A stretch of 64,000 bases of DNA, taken from assembly GCA_036346395.1 (NCBI GenBank), contig CM070604.1:3705904-3769903 (forward strand), written 5' to 3'. Below, piece by piece: positions 12,650-22,922 of this stretch; the first letter of the stretch is position 1; each line of letters opens with the position of its first letter. The notes under the pieces are model-generated. The model ran no database searches and had not been told where the DNA came from. It saw only the letters and a program-made list of their open reading frames with translations. Origin of the DNA: Hsuehochloa calcarea (Eukaryota; Streptophyta; Magnoliopsida; Poales; Poaceae). The position numbers and the translations under genes were made by a program.

Positions 12650-15330
12650 TTATTTCCAAGAGGGTCATTTTCTCGAAAAGTTTGGTTGCATCGTCTCATG
12701 AGCAGTTGAAGTCTTCCTCAACAGCTTGGAGATTTATAGTGGGATCGGAGACCTTCAGGTTTTCCAATGCAAAACTGACTCCATTTTTAACAGCTTCAAA
12801 TAAAGTATATGCATAGTTCTCTCGAGTGGTTTTTAGCAAGCTTCTGAGATCTTCGAGTTGTTGGGCAAGGAAATTGATATTCTCCATGGGATCTCCTAAG
12901 CTGGGCAGTTGCGTTTCCGATCCCCATATCGAAAAGCATCTTATTGAAGGTCTTGACCTTCTCTTCAAGATTATGCCCAAAAGCTGTCTCCTTGCCACAT
13001 TCAAACTCAAGAGCTTTTTCTGTTCTCTTTAATACTCGAGTTTGCTCTGCACAAGTAGACCAAAGAATAAATACATGTATTTAAAGATAGTACACCGGTA
13101 GAGTTTACGACCGGTTACCTTCAGCTTTCTTCTCGATAGGCTCAAGGACTTTCTTGTGTCTGGTCGTCAAATATTCGATCGACTAGTCCTTGTTTTGTCA
13201 TTCCTCTTTAACCTTGGCTATTGTGGTCTCTTTCGCTAGAATCTCTTTTTTAAGCTTCTCCAAATCTATCAAGTATGATATCGAGAGAAGTTAATCAATA
13301 GAGAAGGAGCTAAATGGTAAAGAAGGAGATGACAAGGCATGAAAAGGTTCTTACTTTCTAATTCGGAGTTCTTTTCCTTCAAAATTTTTATTCGCTGGGT
13401 CAGCCCTCCGATGCTATAAAAATAGCAGACTCCTTTGAGTTTTTAATAAACTTTAAAGGAAAAGCTATTAAAAGTGGTCGAGGAAGTTTACCTACATTGC
13501 CATGTTATTATATTCGGCAAAAATAGAATTGGGATTCATCTTTGAGTGACGATCCGATATTCTTCCCCAAGTCTCATCGAGTTCTTTATTGTCGAAGACT
13601 CGAAAGGGACAAGGGAAAGTAACAGGAAGAGGAGACTTTCCAGCAGAAGTCGAACCTACTGGAATTCTTTAGATACCACCACCTTCATAGGTGGGATTGG
13701 AGCCGCCACCAGTTCCAGAATAGGCATTGGCTCTGTCACCTGCTTGGGGTGCTGGCTCGACCTCTTTCTCCTCAGGAACCTTCTCCTGAGGGATGCTCTG
13801 ATCGGAAGCGACCGAGACACAAGATGATCTATAAGGAAATAAGAAAAGAAGATCAAGACTCTAGAAACACTAAAGGTAAGTATTTACATATGTTTCTTTT
13901 TCGTATATACATACCTTGTTTTCTTAGTCTTGAGCTTGAAGCACGCTGAAGCAAAATCCGACGCGCTTGCTTTTCTTTTCTTTACAACCGACTTCACCGA
14001 TTCCAAATTGGTAGGGTTGGTTAGACTCCTCACATCCACCGATAAGAGGTCGGAAGCAATATCCTTGACCAGCTGGTTGATAATAAGATCCCGACTATAG
14101 GGTCGGATTGTGTGGTCTCATCGGCCTCCAAAACAGTTGCTTCAGTAGAAATTGACGGGTCGTAAACGACCACTTGGGAGTCCACAACAACCGTCTAATT
14201 AACAATCAAAGTTAGTTAGGTGACGAAAATTCTTCCCCTAGAATATACATTTATGTTCAGTTACCTACCTCTCTAAGATCACCTTCTCGGGTGGTTGTAG
14301 GAGCAATCAGAGTATCAATCGGCTCACAACTCCTGTGGCCTCATTGATTTTCAATCCGACCGACTACACATCAAAGAGGATTTATGGTAAACCGATCGAA
14401 AACACATAAATGGTGAAAGATAGCTGGTATTTTTACCTTAAACCTCTCGGCTCTCTCTGTTGCAGAAACAATCGCCAAAATTCGAGGGAAATCAGCTTTC
14501 TCATCGGGCTCCCCGACGTAGATCATTCTGATCCGCGTTCTAACCTCATCAGGAGAAAGGACTGCAAGAATAAACGAGATATTTTAAGGTTACGAAAGTA
14601 ATCAGCCAAGATAAACAAACCGGTCGGAATCTTTTAGGACTTACCCTCCTTGGAATCTTTGGTCGCGTCATCACAACCAATGTACCATAGTATTGAATGT
14701 GCTCGGATTTCAGGGGCTAATCTGGCGCATAGAGAAATATCTTGTTGCGTGCCAGAAGGGTAAACCCCTGATACCCCACCTTTCCCTCCTTCATGGAGGA
14801 GTGTCATTCTGGGTTCTCGATCGACTTCTTACCAGTATAGTAGAGGCTGTCCTTTTGAGTGACCATCATGTAGAACCAGTTGTTCTTCCATAACGATCAC
14901 AAAGACTTTGAGTACATACGGATGTACTCATCAACTTTTCCTTCGTGGAGGCGCAAGGTGCATTCCTCAGACGTTCTCATCGTCTTCCCTGATTTTGCCA
15001 TCCTATAGAAGTACTTGAAAAGCTCCTGGTATGCGGGAATTCCCAAGTACACTTCACAGAGGTAGACGAAGACGCTGAGGTTAGCAATCGCATTGGGAGA
15101 AAGGTTCACCAATTCAATTCCATAATGCTCCAAGATTATGGGGAGGAATGAATGAACCGGGAGTCTGAATCCGCATTCGATATATGCAAGGAAAACCGAG
15201 ATTTCCCCATCTTCGCTGCTTGGAGAGTGCTCTCCGGCTGCCAATCTCCAAGAAATCAAATTCTTGTCCGGAAGCATCCCAATCTTCTCCAAGGCTTCAA
15301 GCTTCTTTCGCTAAGAACAGAAGTCGACCA
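12650..15330 (-). pseudogene. Antisense Transposase_28-type gene of the gypsy element
   Basis: The N-terminal exon (about 15330-14897) reads RLAAGEHSPSSEDGEISVFL, CGFRLPVHSFLP, HYGIELVNLSPNAI and YLCEVYLGIPAYQELFKYF, the conserved core of the Pfam 'putative gypsy type transposon' domain. It breaks at a stop, then WKNNWFYMM...DSLYYTG follows. Farther along the minus strand a downstream block (13010-12696) has LEDLRSLLKTTRENY, EAVKNGVSFALENLKV and AVEEDFNCS, also found at 33600-33730 in the sister element. The region between is AT-rich, intron-like and hard to parse. The gene runs opposite to the element, as expected for an antisense reading frame between pol and the 3' LTR. Its function is unknown. 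Confidence 0.65.
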
Positions 15331-15694
15331 GTTAGTAATCAAGTATGACACGGTTAGGTATTGGATCAAAGAAATAAAGGAGGTCGTAGAAGGTTGAAGG
15401 CAAAAGAGGTCGGATGAGTTCCTTCTCTTAGAAGATTAAAATAGAAAGCAGGAGGCGTAAATACCCTAAAGCCTTGTGCCGAGGGGACTTCATAGCTACA
15501 ATTCCTTAACTGCACTAGGAAATTACCCAAAAGTCCAATGGATAGAAAAGACTATTCGATTCCCAATGCAGTTTCTCAACTTTAAAATGAATAAAGACCA
15601 CCTCGAATGTCATAGCATTAAATGAGGGTATGTCCGATACGACTTCATCGGGAAAAGTATTCACATGCCCAATTCATTTAAAGTTCGGGCTAGC

Positions 15695-16472
15695 TGATGA
15701 GGATTAAAATATCTATGTATTGCTTTAAATACATAATTAAAAGACCATATGTCTTCATGGTCCTAAACCCTAAGACTAACGACCCTTGTGGTCGTAAGTT
15801 TCGTAAAACCTAAGGCCAACGACCCCCGTGGTCGTAGGAGTTGTAACCCTTGAAGCTAACGACCTCTGTGGTCGTAAGTGTTCCAAAGGTTACTTATAGG
15901 TACTCTGATCGGACGAGGTCATGTACTAGTCCCCGGCCAGATAACTGCCTGTACAAGTAAAGAACTGGCATCTGGATTCAGCTCTAAGCATAACCCTTAC
16001 CGTGTGATGAATGAAGCACATGTCATATTGGCTCCATACCACACGATGCTTCATAATCCTAAGACACTAGCAACAAACTACCATGTGGTTTAGTGTCTAA
16101 CAGACATTAACCGCCGGGTGGTTGATGCTTCATCAACAGTTACCTCGCTCGGACCAGTCGTGATATTTCCAATAGACATCTTCTTCAAGAGTAACTGCCA
16201 CCCCTTCAATGATTATTTAAGGATGGAGCACGGAGGAACGAAGACATGAGATTGGAGCACAGTAACAAACATTAGATTCATGTTTCAAGTATGACTCAAT
16301 AGCATAGTAAACATTACGCTCAGTGTAATTAGGATTAATCCACTACCTTGTAAAGGACACCCCTGTAAAGGATCCAGTTCATAGCAATAAAAAGCAATCC
16401 CATCATCTCCCAATAACTCTTTGCTATTTCTTTCTGTTTTATTTTGTAAGATCGGCAACTCAATCGTCAACA
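15695..16472 (+). repeat. 3' LTR of the gypsy element
   Basis: A 778-bp direct repeat of 10624-11312, TG...CA, followed by the GTAGC target duplication. The three GGTCGT-type palindromic units recur (about 15790, 15830, 15870). A TTCGGGC-containing tract just before 15695 is where a polypurine tract would be, but it is poor. Confidence 0.85.
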
Positions 16473-16477
16473 GTAGC

Positions 16478-17184
16478 AGTTGATCTTGATCTTCGATTTT
16501 AGATCGGACGGTAGAGATCACTTGTAATGCTATTTACTGTAGATCTTACGTATTAACTACTTCATAGAAGATGCAATGAAAGCAGCAGATAGCAGCAGCA
16601 GCAGCTAACAGTAAACGTCGCGCTCCGACGACCTGCATGCTTTCCAATTTCTACACGTAGGTACGACAGGTCCAGAGCACACGACAGACATTACACTCCC
16701 ATCTTTCAGATTAGCCAGCAGCGTGACGTGAAACGGAGGTGTGCATTTCATGGCTAAACCAAGTCTACAATTTTTGTCCTTCCTGGATCCAGTTCATCGT
16801 TTCTTGGGAGCACAGCATGTTTCTGATTTGATGGAAGTACAGACTACAGACAGAGCACATGGGTTTCAGCATTTCAGGCCATTCACATCCTTCCCACAAA
16901 ATTTCAGGAATTGCATTTGCAGAGGAATGGTTTCGTGGCAGAGTACATAATAGTGATCACGTGCAGCTGCTGTGATCAGTTTACATGGCAACAGTATAGA
17001 GCTAGTCTAATAAAGTCTGCCAATAAATATTGGTCCTGAATTACAATTGATCCCATTCTGGGTGCTCTGATCGAAGAAAACTGAACTGCCTCCTTGAAAT
17101 TGCACCAGTACTTGGAAGTGGCAATGTGCCTTCAAAATCGCCACTGTGGTATCCTCCAGCTGTACAAGTGGCAAGAGCTTTCTC
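16478..17184. other. Downstream flank and probable 3' UTR of the ARF gene
   Basis: No reading frame of note. The part next to 17185 is expected to be ARF 3' untranslated sequence; a clear poly(A) signal on the minus strand was not found. Confidence 0.4.
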
Positions 17185-19773
17185 CTACCTCGCTAAGCTA
17201 TCGCTGCTTGTATCCGCTAGTATTGTCAGCCTACGCGCTGTTTTCGTGAATTCACTGCAAATTCAGATCAAGTTTTTTTAAAATACATTAGTATCTGTTC
17301 TGAACAAGCGGACAATTGGCAACGGAAAAATGAAGAAAATGCGATTTGAGAATGATGGCTCCTTGAATAATATGGAAACAAGGTGTCAGCTGGGTAGTCC
17401 TAAAGCCAAAGTACCATAGGGATGCTTCCAAGGCAAGAACACCTAGAGTTTGGATGCCTAAAGATAAGTGAAAAATCTCAGCTATTGAAAGGCTCTAGCT
17501 AACAGCAAATTAGAGTATGAAACCAGAAAATTACCACTTGAAGAGTGAATGTGACTAAATATCTAATTGATTCCTAAAACGAGTAATCTTATGCTTGAAT
17601 AGAAACACAAATTTTATTCTGAAAGCATCCAAACCTGAAAGGTTCATCTCCAGTGTGTTTGAGTGCCCCAGCGGAATCACGGTAGAAAACATGGCTCATC
17701 AACTCAGCTTTCTCGATACCGAACATATCAGCAAGCTGCCGATATAGCTCCTCATATGAACCAACAACAGAGAGATCAAGTGTGCGCCCAACATCCTCTG
17801 ACTGCAAGAATACCTTGCAGTGCCTGGTTTCCAACCCAAGATCAAATACCTTGTCTTGGCACAATGGAACTCTTACACAGGACAAGTTCTCTGTAATGCC
17901 ATTCTGATTGCTTCTTGGGCTTGAAATATCCGAGTTATTTGCCGTCTTTTCGGTATTCCCATCAGAAGGGCTCTTCCTAGCAGCCGCCGGAGGGAAGCCC
18001 CCAGAGTTACCTAAAGATATCTGCTGCTCCGTGAGTATTGGTTTTCCAAAAAGCATCAACTGGGGCGCAGCCTTCTTGACATCTGATTTCTTGTTGTTTT
18101 GGGGTGTACCAATGGTCAACAAGCACGAGATGTCATCTCGAGCTGCCGGATGACCGATGATAAGCCCGGCAGCGATCCTTGGCTGCGTGCTATGATCGAG
18201 CTGGTAGAGCCCGTGGGGTGACAGACTCGACTGCAGTTTGTTAACGTGGAGATCTGATAAAGATATACCAAATTGAGCATGCCTGGCTCCCTGTACGCCT
18301 GCAGGAGTGCCGTCCGGGAAATAGCACATAGGACCAACCCCACGACCGAGCGGGCTTCCATGGAACATGGGGGCCGGAAACTGGGCAAGCTCGGGGTACA
18401 ATGGAACGCACAGCTTCTTCCGAGGAGGCGAGAAAGGAGCAAGGTGAATGGCTGGCATGTTTGACACAAGCTCAACCAGCCATGGACTTACTCTCTTCAC
18501 ATTCTGTAACAAGTCCGGTTCATCCCAAGTCACCTGCAAAAGCCATTCCAAGCTAGTGTTTAGCATTGTGGCAACCACATGCACACCTAAGAATCAGTCA
18601 ATAAACCGACTGGAATTTTTTGATGCTGTCCTTGAGAGGACAGTGTACAAGCTATACATGATGAAGAACTGGAGATACATATACCTGAAGAAGCCTCCAA
18701 GGTGAATTAGGCCATCTAATGGGGTCAGCCACCTGCACGGCCGAGACGGTCCCCATGAACCAGCTGATCCTCGACGAGTCCTCCGTCTCAAAGGCCATCT
18801 TGAACCTCATGCCGGGGCACCACTGGGTACGCATCGCCGCCTTGACCGCCCCTGCCTTCACGCAGAACTCCGGTGTGCTCGCCCTCGGGCAGTAGACTAC
18901 CTCAAATGGTTGCCCGCTCACTGCAAGATTAGCAGCCTCGACGACCTCCTCCGGCCGCACCCTCACTCTCACATTGCCCCTTGCCACCATCACCTTGTTG
19001 CTGTCCTCCTCGCCCCTCAAGAACATGGAGAATCCTCCGTAATTGCCCCCCGCCAGAGGCGGCGGCGGCAGCAGCTCCGGCCCTCCGACGCCTCCTTTCT
19101 TGGCGCGCCGGATGCCCACGCAGAGATCCCCATTCTCGGTCCTCATGAACACGATGGAGTCTCCGGCGACGAGTTTCTTCTGGTTCACGAAGGTACTCCA
19201 CCCCGTGGTGAGGAGGTGGCGGCGGGGCGTGCCGCGGTAGATGTGCCGGAACTTCCAGACCACGCCGTGCACGTCCTTGGCGAGCACGGTCTGGACGGGG
19301 GGCTCGGCGGAGTAGTCCAGCCGCGGGAAGATGGTCTCGGCGCAGTACCGCGGCACGGAGAAGCCCCCGCCGTTGTTGGCGTCGGACTGCGTGAGCGTCT
19401 TGGCGAAGGACGCGGGCTTCTCCTCCTGCGCGGCGCCAATGCCGTCGTCGGCGTCGCCAGCGTAGCCCGGGTCGTGGGGCCGGACCGGGACGAGGCGGAT
19501 CTTGGCGAAGACCTCGTCGGTGTCCGGATCGGCCATGAACCTGACGCCGGCAACGCGGCAGAGAACCAGGGCCGGGACACGGCCGGCGGGGAACTCGACA
19601 GGGCCCTGCCCCTGCGCGTGCTCGGCGTGGCCCTGCGGGAAGTAGTACACCTTGGAGCTCACCGGCGGCATCTGGACCATGCCTCCGGCGCAGGCGTGCC
19701 ACAGCTGCGGGTCCAGGCACTTGTCATTCCCCCTCTCCCGCTCCATAGCCGCCGAGTCCACGAAAGTTATCAT
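17185..19773 (-). CDS. ARF: Auxin response factor, class C (ARF10/16/18-like), miR160 target
   Basis: A transcription factor of auxin signalling; class C members bind AuxRE DNA and mostly repress. Three exons with GT-AG junctions: 19773-18685, 18533-17635 and 17254-17185, giving 685 residues in an unbroken frame. The start is placed at the ATG of MITFVDSAAME rather than the one 12 bases upstream, because grass relatives begin there. Visible domains are the dimerisation part (LWHACAGGMVQMP), the B3 DNA-binding domain at about 122-226 (FAKTLTQSDANNGGGFSVPR, GVVWKFRHIYRGTPRRHLLT), and the ARF/ancillary domain to about 390 (FEVVYCPRASTPEFCVK, SRISWFMGTV). The middle region contains MLFGKPI, the LFG-type motif of this class. 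The C-terminal PB1 domain at about 600-685 (CKVFLQSEDVGRTLDLSVVGSYEEL) is cut by the last intron after DEPF. The coding sequence looks intact and the first exon is very GC-rich, as usual in grasses. Confidence 0.96.
18280..18300 (-). promoter_or_regulatory. miR160 target site in ARF exon 2
   Basis: The 21 bases match miR160 on the opposite strand with only two differences: one C for T that makes a G:U pair, and one mismatch at the last position. The site encodes GVQGARH, conserved in ARF10/16/17-type genes, where miR160 guides cleavage. Confidence 0.9.
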
Positions 19774-20360
19774 CTTTACCACCACCTTCCACTAGTACCA
19801 GGAAGCAAGAATTTTAGCAGAATTGTGCAATTTCCACCCACTGCAACAGCTTTTTACGGAGGAACTTCCCCACCTTTTCCACTAGCAGGAGAAGCTTTTC
19901 TGCTGCACTGCCGCCATCATCATCATCAGAGCTCACAGCTGAAAAGGCTGGGGGACAGAAGCAGCAGCAGCAGAAAGGAAAAGAAAAAGGAAAGGAACAA
20001 AGTGAGGAAGAGAGAATTTTGGCTCAGAAATCTTGCAGGAAAAGGGAACCCAACCAACGCCACAACAATTCATCATCCAGTCACTCACCTCACCTTTCCA
20101 AGCAGCTCAGCTTCAGATCCCTCCAAAGCAAGAGTAAGGACGAATCGAGGGCAATCCTGGCACAGCTTGTTCAACCCTCTCCTCTCCTCCTCTGCAGCTC
20201 TGCTGCGTTTGCCTCCCCTCAAGTCCAGGCTCCAGTCTCCCTCAGACTCTCAGAGTCTCAGGTGAGCAGCAGCCTCAGATTCCCACAGACCGCAGCAAAC
20301 ACGGGGGCAAACAACGAGAGAGAGAGAGCGAGCGAGCGAACGAGGCATGGCCTCCTCTTA
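19774..20360 (-). promoter_or_regulatory. ARF 5' leader and proximal promoter
   Basis: The 590 bases upstream of the ARF start codon contain CT/GA-rich tracts, including a GA run near 20318-20330 and GCA repeats near 19962-19975. This is typical of long leaders of grass ARF genes. No TATA box is obvious and no start site can be assigned. Confidence 0.35.
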
Positions 20361-20394
20361 AGCTGAAACGTAAGCAAGGAGTTTTTGGATAGTC

Positions 20395-20830
20395 TAGCAT
20401 ATTTTAAAAATAAAATAGCAAAACTAGTCCAATACATCACGAAATAGTAAAAACAATAATTTTATCAAACAAAAACACTAGAACAAAGTGTCTATCATGT
20501 ACCCAAAGCACGGCAGAATATGTGGCGACCTCACAGCAGGTGATTTGCCGTTAACCCAGTCCGTGGCAGGTGTCATGCGACCTGCCACAGTACATTACGA
20601 AATGGTAAAAACGACACTCTTATCAAACGAAAACACTACGACAAAGTGTTTGTCGCGCACCCAAAGCCCGACAGAACATGTGGCGACCTCACAGCATGTG
20701 GTCTGCCGCTAATCCAGTTCGCAGCAGGTGTCGTGCGACCTGCCATAGACTGGGTGCGCGATAGGCCCCTTGTCACAGTGTCTTCGCGGTAGGGGTGTCA
20801 TTTTTGCTATTTTATTTTTGAGTTACTATT
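20395..20830. mobile_element. Small inverted-repeat element with internal 158-bp tandem duplication
   Basis: The ends are inverted copies of AAAAATAAAATAGCAAAA (left about 20405-20423, right about 20801-20819). Inside are two copies of a 158-bp unit starting GAAAT(A/G)GTAAAAAC at 20441 and 20599, each ending GCGACCTGCCA. No coding capacity and no clear target duplication. It sits about 40-50 bases upstream of the ARF leader. Confidence 0.6.
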
Positions 20831-20956
20831 TTTGCTATTTCACTTATAAACAGAATAAATGAGTCAAAAAGGCCAAGCAAGTACCCTGCCTACCACTACT
20901 AGTACTACTGATTCTTCTTGTGAGTGGGTTGCTTATTATTTATTTATATAAAAAGA

Positions 20957-21648
20957 TTATAAAACATCTTGAACTTTGTTTGAAAGTCTGTCCAGTACCT
21001 TGAACTATAAAATCATACATTTTACCCTCCCCAAACTTTGCAATCTCGTTCAAATAACACTTTGACCTGATTTTGTATGGTGGTATTGCCCGCTTGGCGA
21101 GATAAGTGAGCGGTTTTGCCATGTAGGAAGACACAGGGGCGAATTCAGGTCTCGAGCGGGGTGGGCTATGGCTTAAGGTCTGAAAATCTGACCAGTGTTA
21201 AAGCCCATGAAAATATTTTAAAAATCACAAAACATTCTAGTTCGGCCCAAGAACAACTGGTCCAACCCGAGGCTTGGTCCGTGTTTAGCTCCGCCCCTGG
21301 AAAGACACGTTGATCAAGTTGGGCCAATGATAAGTAGGGTTGTAGGGCCTCCTCCCCCACCGAGCTCCTTGCCTTGCTTCCATGGCACCACTCCTGTAAC
21401 TTCCTCCCTATCTATTTCGATTTGGGGGAGAAGCTTCTGTGGATCTCACCTATCATTCACCTAAATTTGGCCAACGTGTTATCCTACGTGGCAAAATCGC
21501 TCACTCATGGTGTTATACAAGCAATACCACCCCGCGAAACCGAATTATAGTGTTATTTGAACAGGATTGCAAAGTTCCAGAGTTAAATATTTGGTTTTAT
21601 AGTTCAAGATGCTAGATACACTTTCGAGCAAATTTTGAGGAATTATAC
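20957..21648. mobile_element. Foldback-like element with about 190-bp inverted repeats
   Basis: The left arm (20957-21133) and right arm (about 21470-21648) are inverted copies. Shared blocks include CATCTTGAAC, TTGAACTATAAAA, AACTTTGCAATC, GTTCAAATAACACT, GTGGTATTGC and GATTTTGCCA-type sequence. The centre has no reading frame. A hAT-like MITE is inserted in the left arm at 21134-21299. Confidence 0.65.
21134..21299. mobile_element. hAT-type MITE (CAGGGGCGG ends)
   Basis: Starts CAGGGGCGAATTC and ends GAGCTCCGCCCCTG-like, the common hAT terminus CAGGGGCGGAGC. It is flanked by 8-base near-direct repeats GGAAGACA (21126-21133) and GAAAGACA (21300-21307), which differ at one base. 166 bp, non-coding. 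Confidence 0.75.
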
Positions 21649-22032
21649 GTACTTCTTCCTTTATTTATTATTACTTTTCAGTTCCCAACACAAAAGTACT
21701 AGCTACTGGTTATTTCACGCAGGATTAACAGCAGAGTATCATTAGATCATTATTCATCACCGCCTGTTCTTTAAAAATGTACACTTTTAACAGAAAAGGA
21801 GATATAAATGCAGTTTCCCTGTAAATGTAACATGGAAATCATGACTGAATGAGTAGAGATCAACCAGATTTACATGACCAGACGACTAGCACTCCACTCT
21901 CATTGCTATCTGATGATCACTCCATAAGGTTCAAACAAACTATAGTACTAATTAGCCAAAATTGGCTACGAAACATCACAATTTCGTGTCATTAACGATA
22001 TAATGCTCAAATTTTGTGTCTTCATCGAAAGA

Positions 22033-22922
22033 CACTACAACAGTGTGATTTTTTGCTGGTGGACATCGAGGCCATTAAAACACCATTTTCAGCTAAGTTA
22101 GCGGAGAGAAGGTCGACGAATTGTCGGTTTTGCCCTTCAGGTCACTTGGTCCAACTGGGATAGAGTATGAGAGAGGGGGAAGAGGGTCCACTTATCAGAG
22201 TATAAGAGAGAGGGAAGAGGGTCTCTTCGTTCCCAGCAGCGAACGAAATGAAGGGAGAGAGCACCACTATTAAGCGGCGGCTCAGGCAGCGCACATCACT
22301 GACGATGGAGCCGCGACTTGGGTTGGGGTTGAGAAAAATGGAATGCTCGTGGCCCGAGGAACTTTATGGTGGTGGTGGTTTGGGGATAGATTCATTGGAG
22401 GCATTTTGACGACCATGGAGGGAGATGGTGGTGGACAGGTGTTGGTGGTCACGACGCTATGGTGTGAGATAGGCAACACTGAGCGCATCAAAATGAAGAA
22501 GGAGACGAGGTTATTATGTGGTGTGAGTTTATCGGGCAGGAGCTTACCGACGATGATGAACGATAGCGGGGAAGCTTGTTGAAACTAGAGAGGAAGAACC
22601 TCGATTCCCAATAGCTACGTGCACGAAACTGAAATTAATTTTGGGAGGTGGATGGGGAAGTGATAGAACACAATGTGACCTGAACAGAAGTTGGATCGTT
22701 TCACCGAAGAATGAAGTTGTGCTTGGTGGAGCTCTGCGGCAATGGTGGGATGGTGTTTTGATTCCTCTCGGGACATGCACGTGGGAGGAGGGGGCACGGT
22801 TGAGGTTGTGTCGGGCGCCATGCCGGAATCTAAGGCTGAGCTCGAACCGGCTGGCAAGACCGACCACACCATGAGGTTCTTGAGGTAGGGGTGTATGCCG
22901 GAGCTAGACATGATGGAGTTGT
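22033..22922. mobile_element. Possible CACTA-type terminus and flank, truncated
   Basis: CACTACAACAGTGTGATTTT at 22033 resembles a CACTA terminal sequence, and the following 900 bases contain only short overlapping frames. No second terminus is seen; the copia LTR begins at 22923 inside this stretch. Tentative. Confidence 0.25.

Larger units (their letters stand above)
10624..16472 (+). mobile_element. Gypsy-type LTR retrotransposon, internally deleted, with 5-bp target duplication
   Basis: Two direct repeats (10624-about 11312 and 15695-16472) start TGA(C/T)G and the second ends TCGTCAACA. The element is bounded by the same 5 bases, GTAGC, at 10619-10623 and 16473-16477, so both outer ends are original. 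Between the LTRs only two coding parts survive: the integrase C-terminus on the plus strand, immediately inside LTR1, and a Transposase_28-type gene on the minus strand. The 3' end of LTR1, primer site, gag, protease and reverse transcriptase are missing, as after one deletion from LTR1 into integrase. This order (pol end, antisense gene, 3' LTR) resembles Grande/RIRE2-like grass elements. It is the same family as 28713-35000 and 49373-50058. Confidence 0.88.

Noticed and set aside
18910..20265. 451-codon open frame on the plus strand opposite ARF exon 1
   Set aside because: It is a shadow of the GC-rich ARF exon on the other strand; the ARF frame has clear B3 and ARF motifs, while this one has none.
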